From the NCBI GenBank assembly GCA_903866485.1, contig CAIPNT010000133.1, forward strand, positions 1 through 11,184: a DNA stretch of 11,184 nt, written 5' to 3'. Below the pieces are notes generated by a model, which had not been told where the DNA came from, made no database searches, and saw only the letters and a list, made by a program, of their open reading frames with translations. Positions 1 to 6,495 of the stretch are shown here, one piece after another (the stretch's first letter is position 1; every line of letters starts with the position of its first letter). Both the position numbers and the translations under genes were made by a program. The DNA is from an uncultured Micrococcales bacterium (GTDB lineage: Bacteria > Actinomycetota > Actinomycetes > Actinomycetales > Microbacteriaceae).

Positions 1-1
1 C

Positions 2-1141
2 ACCTATACGGTCACTTTAAAGGCCAAAAATGCTCACGGTGTCACCTCGAGCCTGCCTTCTGTGACACCACTTGACGCGTATTACAACAAGCAGTGGTCA
101 CTTTGGTCAACCTATGGAATCAACGCTCCGAGCGCTTGGTCAAGAACCATGGGGGCAAAGTCGGTTGTGGTTGCCGTAATCGACAGTGGAATCACATCTC
201 ACCCCGATCTGAACGATCAGATTGTGCCGGGCTATGACTTTGTGAGCGATGTGGCTTCTTCGGGCGATGGCGACGGATGGGACCCGGACCCGACGGACCC
301 AGGAGACTTCTCAGGAAATACACCGAGCTCGTGGCACGGCACTCACGTTGCGGGCCTAATCGCTGCCGAATCGAATTCGATTGGCGTCACGGGTGTGGCC
401 CCTAACGTCAAGATTGAGCCAATTCGCGCTCTTGGCAGCAGTGGCGGTTCATCTGCCGATCTGATTGCTGCCCTGCACTGGGCGGCGGGCATTCATGTGG
501 CTGGCGTTCCAGATAACAAGAACCCTGCCAAGGTGGTCAACCTTTCGATGGGCACCGACGGCAGCTCACCTTGTCGATTGCCTGGTGAAACCCTTGGCGC
601 CACCGAGCAGGCACTTGCCGACCTCAAGAATGCCGGGGTTACTGTCATCAGTGCCGCCGGAAACTATAACGTGCCTGCCTACTTGTCTTATCCTGGCAAC
701 TGTTATCCGACCATCAACGTCGGAGCCACCGGATTCTCTGGCGATCGCGCCTCGTATTCGAACTACTCGGTTTTGGATAACACCGGAACTATGGTTGGCG
801 TTGACATCTCTGCTCCTGGCGGAGACAGTCAAAACCCTGGAAATTCGCCTGACGGCACCAACGGCAAAATTATCTCAACGCTAAACAGCGGCAAGACCAC
901 GGTCGGCTCACCAACCTACGACTATGACGAAGGCACCAGCATGGCTACGCCTTTGGTCACCGGGGTTGTGGCGCTGCTCTATTCACTAAATAGCAAACTC
1001 ACCTTTGATCAAGTGTGGAAGCTTTTGCAGAGCACGGTCACTCCGTTTCCACCGGGCAGCGAGTGTGCCACAAAGGGAATATGTGGTGCCGGAATCGTGA
1101 ACGCCGGGGCAGCCGTTGCGGCCGCGGCCGCCCTGCCATAG
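2..1141 (+). CDS. Secreted S8 (subtilisin-like) serine protease, 5' partial
   Basis: Extracellular serine endopeptidase of the subtilase family S8, entered mid-gene: the frame is open from base 2, so the start lies upstream of the window and 379 residues are visible. The catalytic triad is intact: Asp in VIDSG (codon at 182), His in HGTHVAG (335) and Ser in GTSMATP (938). The oxyanion-hole Asn sits in AAGNYN (662). The DPTDPGDF stretch before the His motif and the PGNC segment resemble the Xanthomonas/Arthrobacter-type extracellular proteases (CDD group Peptidases_S8_13). Four cysteines in the catalytic domain suggest disulfides and an exported protein. The first roughly 23 residues (YTVTLKAKNAHG...SVTP) look like the last strands of a fibronectin type III or Ig-like domain. 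The protein ends shortly after the catalytic domain in an Ala-rich tail, with no LPXTG motif or C-terminal membrane anchor. Signal peptide and any propeptide are outside the window. Stop codon is TAG. Confidence 0.93.
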   Translation, partial: TYTVTLKAKNAHGVTSSLPSVTPLDAYYNKQWSLWSTYGINAPSAWSRTMGAKSVVVAVIDSGITSHPDLNDQIVPGYDFVSDVASSGDGDGWDPDPTDPGDFSGNTPSSWHGTHVAGLIAAESNSIGVTGVAPNVKIEPIRALGSSGGSSADLIAALHWAAGIHVAGVPDNKNPAKVVNLSMGTDGSSPCRLPGETLGATEQALADLKNAGVTVISAAGNYNVPAYLSYPGNCYPTINVGATGFSGDRASYSNYSVLDNTGTMVGVDISAPGGDSQNPGNSPDGTNGKIISTLNSGKTTVGSPTYDYDEGTSMATPLVTGVVALLYSLNSKLTFDQVWKLLQSTVTPFPPGSECATKGICGAGIVNAGAAVAAAAALP

Positions 1142-1184
1142 CTGCACTTGGCAGATATCCGGTTAAACTTCTATCCACACGGAT

Positions 1185-1190
1185 GAGGAG
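1185..1190 (+). promoter_or_regulatory. Shine-Dalgarno for the TTG-started MFS gene
   Basis: GAGGAG lies six bases before the TTG at 1197 and is the best ribosome-binding match in the 55-base gap after the protease. It fixes the non-ATG start. A TTGGCA at 1148-1153 followed after 18 bases by TATCCA could be a weak promoter for the transporter, but this is only suggestive. Confidence 0.6.
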
Positions 1191-1196
1191 TCGACC

Positions 1197-2444
1197 TTGA
1201 AATTGCATCGCGCTTGGCTGGTGGCCGGTGTCACCTTTTTGACTCTCATTTGCGCGGCAGCCTTTCGGTCTACCACGTCAATCATGTTCATGCCTCTCGA
1301 AATGGAGTTTGGCTGGAGCAGAACCACCACCTCGGCTGCGCTGTCGTTGAACATGCTGATTTATGGTCTAACCGCGCCTTTCGCGGCCACGCTCATGGAA
1401 CGATTTAGCCCCAAGCGAGTTGCCACCGCCGCGCTTGGCCTTGTTGCACTGGGAACCGGTCTCACTGTGACGATGAGCCAATCTTGGCAATTGATGCTCT
1501 ACTGGGGGGTCTTTGTTGGTCTCGGCACTGGTTGCTTGGCCTTGGTTTTTGGCTCGATGGTGGCAAACCGTTGGTTCTCGAAACGCCGTGGTCTAATCAC
1601 AGGAATCTTTTCGGCCGCCTACGCAACCGGGCAACTGATATTTTTGCCGGCCCTGACAACGGTTGTGATGACCAAAGGGTGGAGAGTTTCATCTCTCATA
1701 GTCGCCGGCTTTGCAATTGCGGTAATTCCAATTTTTGCGATTTTCTTCAAAAACTCGCCGCAAGAAGTTGGTCTCGAGCCGTATGGCGGCCCAGTTGCTG
1801 CACAAAGCGGTCCGGCAGCTCCTAAAACCGCACTAGGAACCATTCGAGTGCTGTTCGAAGCGTTCAGAAAGCCTGCCTTCTGGATTATTGCCGGCACATT
1901 TTTCGTTTGCGGCTGGACTACCAATGGTCTTATCGGCTCACACTTCATCCCCGCGGCGCACGATATGGGAATGCCCGAGAACACGGCAGCCGGGCTTCTA
2001 GCAGTTGTGGGAATCTTTGACTTCGTAGGCACAATTTTGTCGGGATGGCTTACCGACCGCGTTAGCCCAATTCTGTTGCTTGTCGTCTATTACGGTTTGC
2101 GGGGTTTGGCCCTGTTTACGGTTCCATTTGTGCTCGGCCCAACCGTTCAACCGCCTTTGCTGTTCTTTATCGTTTTCTACGGGTTGGACTGGATTGCCAC
2201 GGTTCCGCCCACCGTCGAACTTTGTCGCCGATATTTTGGTATTTCGAGATCGCCTTCTGTTTACGGCTGGGTGTTTGCATCGCACATGATTGGCGCAGCT
2301 GTCGCCGCCGAGTTTGCGGGGGCAATTCGTCAGTCTCAGGGGTCCTATTTCATTGCCTGGATAACCGCCGCCGCCCTTTGCCTGCTGGCCGCTGGTTCGG
2401 TTTTGTTGCTGCACCGACTTAAACCGATGTCGGTCGCCGAATAG
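1197..2444 (+). CDS. MFS transporter, monocarboxylate/OFA-like
   Basis: Integral membrane transporter of the major facilitator superfamily, 415 residues, with about 12 hydrophobic segments. The loop between the second and third helices (MERFSPKRV, residues 68-76) and its counterpart in the second half (GWLTDRVSP, 283-291) are the MFS motif A positions. RWFSKRRG (125-132) and NSPQEVGLEPYG (186-197, before the central loop) are wording typical of the monocarboxylate-porter/oxalate-formate-antiporter-like bacterial MFS proteins. The substrate cannot be told from sequence; an organic acid is a reasonable guess. Translation starts at TTG 1197 with a good Shine-Dalgarno. The gene follows the protease by 55 bases without an obvious terminator between them, so the two may be co-transcribed, but a functional link is not evident. 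Stop is TAG, followed closely by a strong terminator. Confidence 0.88.
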   Translation: MKLHRAWLVAGVTFLTLICAAAFRSTTSIMFMPLEMEFGWSRTTTSAALSLNMLIYGLTAPFAATLMERFSPKRVATAALGLVALGTGLTVTMSQSWQLMLYWGVFVGLGTGCLALVFGSMVANRWFSKRRGLITGIFSAAYATGQLIFLPALTTVVMTKGWRVSSLIVAGFAIAVIPIFAIFFKNSPQEVGLEPYGGPVAAQSGPAAPKTALGTIRVLFEAFRKPAFWIIAGTFFVCGWTTNGLIGSHFIPAAHDMGMPENTAAGLLAVVGIFDFVGTILSGWLTDRVSPILLLVVYYGLRGLALFTVPFVLGPTVQPPLLFFIVFYGLDWIATVPPTVELCRRYFGISRSPSVYGWVFASHMIGAAVAAEFAGAIRQSQGSYFIAWITAAALCLLAAGSVLLLHRLKPMSVAE

Positions 2445-2474
2445 CTGACTGTCTAATCTTTTCCGGGCCCTGTT

Positions 2475-2512
2475 AAATAGAAAAACCTCGGAAATCCGAG
2501 GTTTTTCTATTT
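2475..2512. terminator. Bidirectional rho-independent terminator
   Basis: A perfect inverted repeat with 17-base arms (2475-2491 and 2496-2512) and a four-base AAAT loop. The core CCTCGG/CCGAGG stem is flanked by A5 on the left and T5 on the right, so the RNA from either strand ends its GC stem in a U-run. It lies 30 bases after the MFS stop and five bases beyond the CCA end of the minus-strand tRNA-Leu, so it can terminate both converging transcripts. Confidence 0.9.
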
Positions 2513-2517
2513 GGCAC

Positions 2518-2602
2518 TGGTGCGGAAGGTGGGACTTGAACCCACACGTCTCTCAACGCTAGAACCTAAATCTAGTGCGTCTGCCAATTTCGCCACTCCC
2601 GC
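2518..2602 (-). tRNA. tRNA-Leu (anticodon UAG)
   Basis: The minus strand folds into an 85-base class II tRNA including an encoded CCA (2518-2520). The acceptor stem GCGGGAG pairs with CUUCCGC with one G-U wobble, and the discriminator is A73 as expected for leucine. The anticodon stem CUAGA/UCUAG encloses the loop UUUAGGU, giving anticodon UAG and G37, which reads CUA and probably other CUN codons. A long variable arm (about 12 bases) and the GGUUCAAGUCC T-arm region agree with leucine identity. The gene stands alone and is terminated by the hairpin at 2475-2512. Confidence 0.96.
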
Positions 2603-2612
2603 GTGCTCATCA

Positions 2613-2641
2613 ATGATAACCCATAAATTGCTTGTGGATAA
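2613..2641 (-). promoter_or_regulatory. Candidate sigma-70-type promoter of tRNA-Leu
   Basis: Read on the minus strand, TTATCC (2641-2636) and TATCAT (2618-2613) are separated by exactly 17 bases and match the -35 and -10 consensus at four and five of six positions. Transcription would start near 2606, a few bases before the mature tRNA 5' end at 2602. This is inferred from consensus only. Confidence 0.45.
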
Positions 2642-2687
2642 ATCGCGCGCAAAAAAACTTTCGAAATGATGCTTTTCAGTGTCTCAG

Positions 2688-2695
2688 AAAGGTGG
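2688..2695 (+). promoter_or_regulatory. Shine-Dalgarno fixing the tadA start
   Basis: AAAGGTGG ends five bases before the ATG at 2701. The frame is open further upstream to a TTG at 2632, but that codon has no ribosome-binding sequence and the extra 23 residues look non-coding, so the ATG is preferred. Confidence 0.6.
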
Positions 2696-2700
2696 CACTA

Positions 2701-3807
2701 ATGGTGAATTTGCTCGAACAGGTCAGTCAGCAGGCGCGCAGGCACTCGATTGACAACCGCGCGCCGGCATCAGATTCATTGAACGTTGCGGTCGATCAGG
2801 CGATCGAAAATCACCTGCATTCAATCTCGCTCGATGATGAGCTTGATCTTCGCAAGCGAGCTCAAGACCAGCTGTTTGGGTTTGGGGTGCTGCAACCACT
2901 GCTTGATGATGAGGGCATCGAAGAGATTTGGATAAACGGCCCTGACAAGATTTTTATCGCCAAAAATGGTCTCGCCTCTCGCGTCAACGGTGCAATCAGC
3001 GCAGTTCAGATTTCGGCAATTTGCGAGCGTATGCTTCGCAGATCTGGTCGCCGTCTCGACCGGTCGTCACCCTTTGTTGACGCATCGCTGCCAGACGGCT
3101 CCCGTTTTCACGCCGTGATTCCCGATGTCACACGAAGTGATTGGTCGATAAACATTCGCAAGTTTCCGTCTCGAGTGCTCTCACTTAGCGACTTAGAAAT
3201 GCGCGGTGCCGTGACTGGCCAGCAGGTGAAATTTTTGTCTGATTCGGTTCGGGCGGGCAAAAACATTTTGGTGTCGGGAGCAACCCAAGCCGGCAAAACC
3301 ACCGTGCTTTGCGCACTTCTAGAAGAGCTGCCAGATGTTGAGCGGGTTGTTACGGTCGAAGAGACCTTTGAAATCAGGCTCAGTGCCCCTGATTGGGTTG
3401 CCATGCAGACTAGGCAGGGCAGCTTGGAGGGGTCTGGCGAGGTCACTCTTCGTCGACTTATCAAAGAGGCGCTTCGCATGCGGCCATCGAGGCTGGTGGT
3501 TGGCGAAGTTCGCGAAGCTGAGGCACTCGATTTGCTGATTGCACTCAATTCGGGCCTTCCAGGGCTTTGCACCATACATGCCAATTCTGCGCGCGAAGCT
3601 ATCAACAAGATTTGCACGCTGCCGCTTTTGGCCGGTCAAAATATCACTCGGCAGTTTGTGCAGCCGACTGTCGCCAGTTGCATCGACCTCGTGGTGCACT
3701 GCCAGATGGTTTCATCGGGGCAGCGCAAGGTTCGAGAAATTCACGAGGTTGCATATGTTGATGGCGAGTTGGTCACAACCGAAGTGCACATCGGTGATGA
3801 CAAATGA
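2701..3807 (+). CDS. tadA: Tad pilus/secretion ATPase, TadA/CpaF family
   Basis: Cytoplasmic ATPase of the type II/IV secretion (T2SSE) family that powers assembly of Flp/Tad pili; 368 residues from the ATG with a good Shine-Dalgarno. Visible motifs are Walker A GATQAGKT (193-200), the Asp-box region with VVTVEETFE just after it, Walker B LVVGE (265-269) with RPSR before it, and the TIHAN histidine-box (291-295). The GATQAGKT form, TRQGSLEGSGE and PTVASCIDLVVH are familiar from actinobacterial CpaF-like ATPases. It is the first gene of the operon and its TGA stop overlaps the tadB ATG by four bases (ATGA), which implies coupled translation with its membrane partner. A TadZ-type localisation ATPase, which often precedes this gene in other actinobacteria, is missing here. 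Confidence 0.94.
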   Translation: MVNLLEQVSQQARRHSIDNRAPASDSLNVAVDQAIENHLHSISLDDELDLRKRAQDQLFGFGVLQPLLDDEGIEEIWINGPDKIFIAKNGLASRVNGAISAVQISAICERMLRRSGRRLDRSSPFVDASLPDGSRFHAVIPDVTRSDWSINIRKFPSRVLSLSDLEMRGAVTGQQVKFLSDSVRAGKNILVSGATQAGKTTVLCALLEELPDVERVVTVEETFEIRLSAPDWVAMQTRQGSLEGSGEVTLRRLIKEALRMRPSRLVVGEVREAEALDLLIALNSGLPGLCTIHANSAREAINKICTLPLLAGQNITRQFVQPTVASCIDLVVHCQMVSSGQRKVREIHEVAYVDGELVTTEVHIGDDK

Positions 3808-4571
3808 AATTTGCTCGCTGGCTTCGCTCCAACCTCGATGGGGCAGGTCTTTCAAGGTTAAGCACGGCTTGGTTCGTCTTTGCTCTGTTAGGTGCAGCCA
3901 TAAGTCTCGATACAGTGTTTGCAACTTTGTCGAAGATTCAGGCATTCGGCCTGTGTATTGCCATTGCGTTTACTGGGTTGACAGTCGAGTTGCTTGATTC
4001 ACGGGCAAAGGCCAGAAGGCTGGTTATCTCTAGGTCTTGGCCCGAGGTGATTGATTCATTGCAATCTGCCGCAGCCGCCGGCATTCCAATCGCTGAGGCG
4101 TTGGGCGCGCTGGCAATGGAGGGGCCTAAAAACTTGAGACACTATTTCGGTTCCATGATTCAGCGCTACGACTCGGGTCAAGACCTTGCCAAGACTTTGG
4201 GGCAACTAAAATCCGACTTTGGCGACGCCAATGCCGATCGCATCATCGAATTGCTGTTAATAACCGCTCAAGCTGGCACCGACGGCTACCTCTCCGCGCT
4301 CAAATTGATGGGTCAAACTTGCCGAGCTGAAATCGCAACCTGGGACGAAGTGCGGTCAAAACAAGGATGGGTTGCCGGTACCGCAAAGTTGGCTATCGGA
4401 GCCCCGTGGGTAATTGTGGCAATGCTGGCGAGTCGCCAAGAGAACGTGCGGGCATATTCTTCGTCTGGCGGCTCAGCGATATTGTTTCTCGGGCTTGCCA
4501 TGTCGGTTGTGGCCTATCTGATGATTAGAGCATTTGGCTCGATGGTTTCTCAACCAAGGGTGTTTGGCTAA
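3804..4571 (+). CDS. tadB: Tad pilus inner-membrane platform protein, TadB-like
   Basis: Membrane platform protein of the T2SSF (GspF) family, expected to pair with TadC and to be driven by the TadA ATPase; 255 residues. Hydrophobic segments lie near 21-40, 46-64, 191-210 and 224-243. Between the second and third is the cytoplasmic helical T2SSF domain (about 76-190), with SWPEVIDSLQSAAAAGIPIAEAL as its opening helix pair (residues 78-100) and a second ELLLITAQAGTDG segment near 149-161. Start ATG overlaps the end of tadA by four bases and its TAA overlaps the tadC ATG by one base, so the three genes form a translationally coupled unit. The naming as TadB rather than TadC rests on order and on having two membrane segments before the domain. 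Confidence 0.88.
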   Translation: MKFARWLRSNLDGAGLSRLSTAWFVFALLGAAISLDTVFATLSKIQAFGLCIAIAFTGLTVELLDSRAKARRLVISRSWPEVIDSLQSAAAAGIPIAEALGALAMEGPKNLRHYFGSMIQRYDSGQDLAKTLGQLKSDFGDANADRIIELLLITAQAGTDGYLSALKLMGQTCRAEIATWDEVRSKQGWVAGTAKLAIGAPWVIVAMLASRQENVRAYSSSGGSAILFLGLAMSVVAYLMIRAFGSMVSQPRVFG

Positions 4572-5206
4572 TGGCTGCGCTATCTGGATTTCTACTTGCG
4601 TTCTCTGTCGCCTCATTTGCGCAGATTTTCGGTCGATCGCGGTCAAGGTCTTTGGCCGATCGGCTGTCGCCGCAGACGCATCGAGTGTCTATCTTTAGGT
4701 CGTTGTTCGAATCATTTTCGGCGCGAATCTCAACCTTCGGAATTTCCAAACGCCAAATGAGGGCCGCACTTTATGAGTTGCCAGATTTTCTAGACATGTT
4801 GGCTCTGGCCTTGGCCGCTGGCGATGGCATCTTTACCGCCATTGCCAGAGTCACTCCTAGAGCCTCTGGCGTTTTGGCCGATCATTTTTCGAGGTTGATG
4901 CAGGCGCTAGAGCTCGGTGGTGAGTTTGAAGTTGAGATCAAAGAGCTCGCACGAAGAATTCCGCAGCGGCAGGTTTCTGAGTTTTGCAGCAAGCTGTTGC
5001 TTTCACTTAGGCGCGGCAGCCCACTAGCCAACTTGCTTCGCGAGCAGTCTCAGAGTGCTCGCAAAGAGATAAGGGCTGACCTGTTGCGTCAGGCTGCTCG
5101 CAACGAAACCCGAATGCTGATTCCGCTGGTGTTCTTGATATTGCCGGTCACAGTGCTGTTCGCGGTCTATCCGAGTCTTCAACTTTTGCGAATCAACTAT
5201 GTATAG
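4571..5206 (+). CDS. tadC: Tad pilus inner-membrane platform protein, TadC-like
   Basis: Second T2SSF-family platform protein, 211 residues. A hydrophobic segment at about 3-20 is followed by a basic region, the helical T2SSF core (about 68-180, opening with LYELPDFLDMLALALAAGDG) and a strong C-terminal membrane helix near 181-206 preceded by the typical ARKEIRADLLRQAARNE amphipathic stretch. It is shorter than its partner, which is common for TadC-like proteins of actinobacterial loci. The ATG overlaps the tadB stop (TAATG). It ends with TAG eight bases before the next start, and the stop overlaps the Shine-Dalgarno of the pilin candidate. Confidence 0.87.
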   Translation: MAALSGFLLAFSVASFAQIFGRSRSRSLADRLSPQTHRVSIFRSLFESFSARISTFGISKRQMRAALYELPDFLDMLALALAAGDGIFTAIARVTPRASGVLADHFSRLMQALELGGEFEVEIKELARRIPQRQVSEFCSKLLLSLRRGSPLANLLREQSQSARKEIRADLLRQAARNETRMLIPLVFLILPVTVLFAVYPSLQLLRINYV

Positions 5207-5213
5207 GAGAGAA

Positions 5214-5393
5214 ATGAAAAATATGCACAAACTAAAGCCGGCTCATCAACTAAGCAGCGAATCGGGCGATGTGCCTGGGTGGGTGCTGATTACGCTGATG
5301 ACCGCAGGCCTGGTCGTCTTGCTTTGGTCAATTGCCGGGCCGGCTCTCAAGGGCGTTTTTGAACAGGCCCTAAATAAAGTTGCAACGTTCTAG
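5214..5393 (+). CDS. Small Flp-like pilin candidate
   Basis: A 59-residue protein with a charged N-terminus of about 19 residues, one hydrophobic helix (about 21-41, VPGWVLITLMTAGLVVLLW) and a short C-terminal helix. Size, position directly after tadC and the AGGAGA ribosome-binding site at 5205-5210 all fit the Flp pilin gene of a Tad operon, which is usually the most strongly expressed one. It lacks the classical Flp cleavage motif: there is a Gly-Asp-Val-Pro-Gly-Trp sequence where Gly followed by a Glu at +5 would be expected. Similar VPGWVLxTxMTAGLV proteins are known to me from Microbacteriaceae Tad loci, normally unnamed. Start is taken as ATG 5214; ATG 5223 and ATG 5199 are alternatives with poorer spacing. 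The 3' end overlaps the next gene by 14 bases. Confidence 0.8.
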   Translation: MKNMHKLKPAHQLSSESGDVPGWVLITLMTAGLVVLLWSIAGPALKGVFEQALNKVATF

Positions 5394-5757
5394 AGGTTCG
5401 GCGCCAGTTGACTTCATCTTGGTTTCTGTGCCGTTGGTGATGATGGCATTCAGCGTAATTAGCTTGGCGCTTGTCGGTTATGTCACCAACGTGGCCACGG
5501 ATGTTGCCGTTGATGCCGCCAACTACGCTGCCCTCGCCGACCAAGACCCTTCTGCAGCTAGAGACCGGGCTATTGAGCGACTCGGCACCGGCCTAATGTC
5601 GGCGAATTTGTCAACCGTCGAAGTTGGTTATATCGGCGGGGCAGAAGGTTGCGAGGTGCGCTCTAAAGTGACCGTCACGGTTCCAAGGTTCGGCTTTATT
5701 GGAGGATTCAGTGTCGTTCAAGAGATCGGTCATGCATTTTGTGAAAATCAAGGATGA
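5380..5757 (+). CDS. TadE-like pseudopilin (first copy)
   Basis: Membrane-anchored minor pilin-like protein of the TadE family, 125 residues. RGSAPVDF (residues 5-12) is the TadE N-terminal motif: Gly followed by an acidic residue at +5, here Asp11 instead of the usual Glu. One hydrophobic helix follows (about 12-34) and then an extracellular domain with the expected VAVDAANYAA helix, a beta-rich end and two cysteines (91, 121) that could pair. The only usable start is the TTG at 5380, because a TAA precedes it three codons upstream; no good Shine-Dalgarno is seen, so translation is probably coupled to the pilin gene it overlaps by 14 bases. Ends with TGA inside the following gene. Confidence 0.82.
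   Translation: MQRSRGSAPVDFILVSVPLVMMAFSVISLALVGYVTNVATDVAVDAANYAALADQDPSAARDRAIERLGTGLMSANLSTVEVGYIGGAEGCEVRSKVTVTVPRFGFIGGFSVVQEIGHAFCENQG
5701..5706 (+). promoter_or_regulatory. Shine-Dalgarno setting the second TadE start
   Basis: GGAGGA, a near-perfect anti-16S match, lies inside the 3' part of the first TadE gene and four bases before GTG 5711. It favours that GTG over TTG 5699 (which it would overlap) and over ATG 5732 (too distant). Confidence 0.65.
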
Positions 5758-6082
5758 GTCTGGGGCTGCGGCAATCGAGCTGATTGGTTTCGGGTTGATT
5801 CTGCAGGTGCCCTTGCTGTTGCTTGCGATTGCGTTGCTGGGCTTTCAACACAGTCAACTTGCCGCCGAGGCAATAGCAAGAAACGCATTGCGGGCCTGGG
5901 TAGTGACGGGCCAAGATCCAAAAAGGGCGGCGGCGCAAATCGAAGCGGATTTTGGGCTCAACGAAGATCAGGTGACCCTAACAGCCACCTGCGACCCGCA
6001 AACCTGCCTCGGCGACACCGTGTTGTTGAGGTTGCTGGTTCAAGTGGCTGGTGCCGAGGCAATCGCCGTGGGCAAACAATGA
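5711..6082 (+). CDS. TadE-like pseudopilin (second copy) with canonical class III motif
   Basis: Minor pilin-like TadE-family protein, 123 residues from GTG 5711. An 18-residue basic leader ends in ESG and is followed by AAAIE, so cleavage after Gly18 would place Glu23 at +5 of a hydrophobic helix (24-46). This is the textbook prepilin-peptidase site of Flp/TadE proteins. The mature part carries the typical LAAEAIARNALRAW helix and two cysteines (CDPQTC, about 95-100 region) that may form a loop. It overlaps the previous gene by 47 bases and the next by four (ATGA), so translation is coupled. In a Tad system such proteins are thought to act as minor pilins or assembly initiators at the cell surface; this role is inferred from family. 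Confidence 0.84.
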   Translation: MSFKRSVMHFVKIKDESGAAAIELIGFGLILQVPLLLLAIALLGFQHSQLAAEAIARNALRAWVVTGQDPKRAAAQIEADFGLNEDQVTLTATCDPQTCLGDTVLLRLLVQVAGAEAIAVGKQ

Positions 6083-6468
6083 GGCGCGCTAAAAATCTTT
6101 GCCATCAATTTTCGCTCCGTTTGCATTATGACAAAGGTTCTGTAGCACCGCTTGGGCTTGGGTTGGCGATGTTGTCGTTGGCGGCGACTTTGACATTCTC
6201 GGCGGCTGGCTCGCTTTACATCTTTCAAAACCGCCTCACCACTATGGCAGAAGAGGCGGCGGTGTTTGAGGCGGCCTCGGCAGGTGACGCCAACGACTAT
6301 CTTGCGCTTGAAAGTTCAGATCTGAGCAAACAAATCAATGTTGCAAAGGACGAGAATCTGGATGGCGTCACGACCGAGGTAAAGTTGTGTGCCATTTGGA
6401 GCTGGCCGCTGGCATTCATCGACTTCTTAGCTGACCAAACCGTCTGCGGATACGGGGCCGCGCGCTAA
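6079..6468 (+). CDS. Short TadG-like / helicase-secretion-neighbourhood TadE-like protein
   Basis: A 129-residue membrane-anchored protein closing the Tad operon. After a basic N-terminus, DKGSVAPLGLGLAML starts a hydrophobic helix (about 21-48), followed by a LTTMAEEAAVFEAA helix of the kind seen in TadE/TadG-type proteins (alternating Ala-rich, usually next to the membrane) and a small C-terminal domain with cysteines. It resembles the actinobacterial proteins of the TIGR03816 type (Rv3654c-like) rather than full-length TadG, which carries a von Willebrand domain absent here. No Glu is found at +5 after Gly20 (the sequence is SVAPL), so processing by the prepilin peptidase is doubtful. Start ATG overlaps the previous stop (ATGA). 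Only 27 bases separate its TAA from the convergent transporter, and no hairpin terminator is visible there. Confidence 0.75.
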   Translation: MRRAKNLCHQFSLRLHYDKGSVAPLGLGLAMLSLAATLTFSAAGSLYIFQNRLTTMAEEAAVFEAASAGDANDYLALESSDLSKQINVAKDENLDGVTTEVKLCAIWSWPLAFIDFLADQTVCGYGAAR

Positions 6469-6495
6469 CGGTTCGCTCATCAATGGGGCTTCCCT

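Noticed and set aside
1998..2414. Minus-strand open frame (138 codons) within the first MFS gene
   Set aside because: Low-complexity Asn/Gln/Arg translation complementary to membrane helices; no family resemblance.
2518..2602. tRNA-Leu as an attachment site of an integrated element
   Set aside because: No integrase gene and no second copy of the tRNA 3' end is visible on either side, and the Tad locus lies on the 5' side of the tRNA, not at the 3' end normally used for integration.
2632..2700. Upstream TTG start for tadA
   Set aside because: No Shine-Dalgarno precedes it and the added residues do not resemble the ATPase family; ATG 2701 has a good site.
3108..3617. Minus-strand open frame (169 codons) within tadA
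   Set aside because: Ser/Thr/Arg-rich mirror of the tadA coding strand with no motif; a shadow of codon bias.
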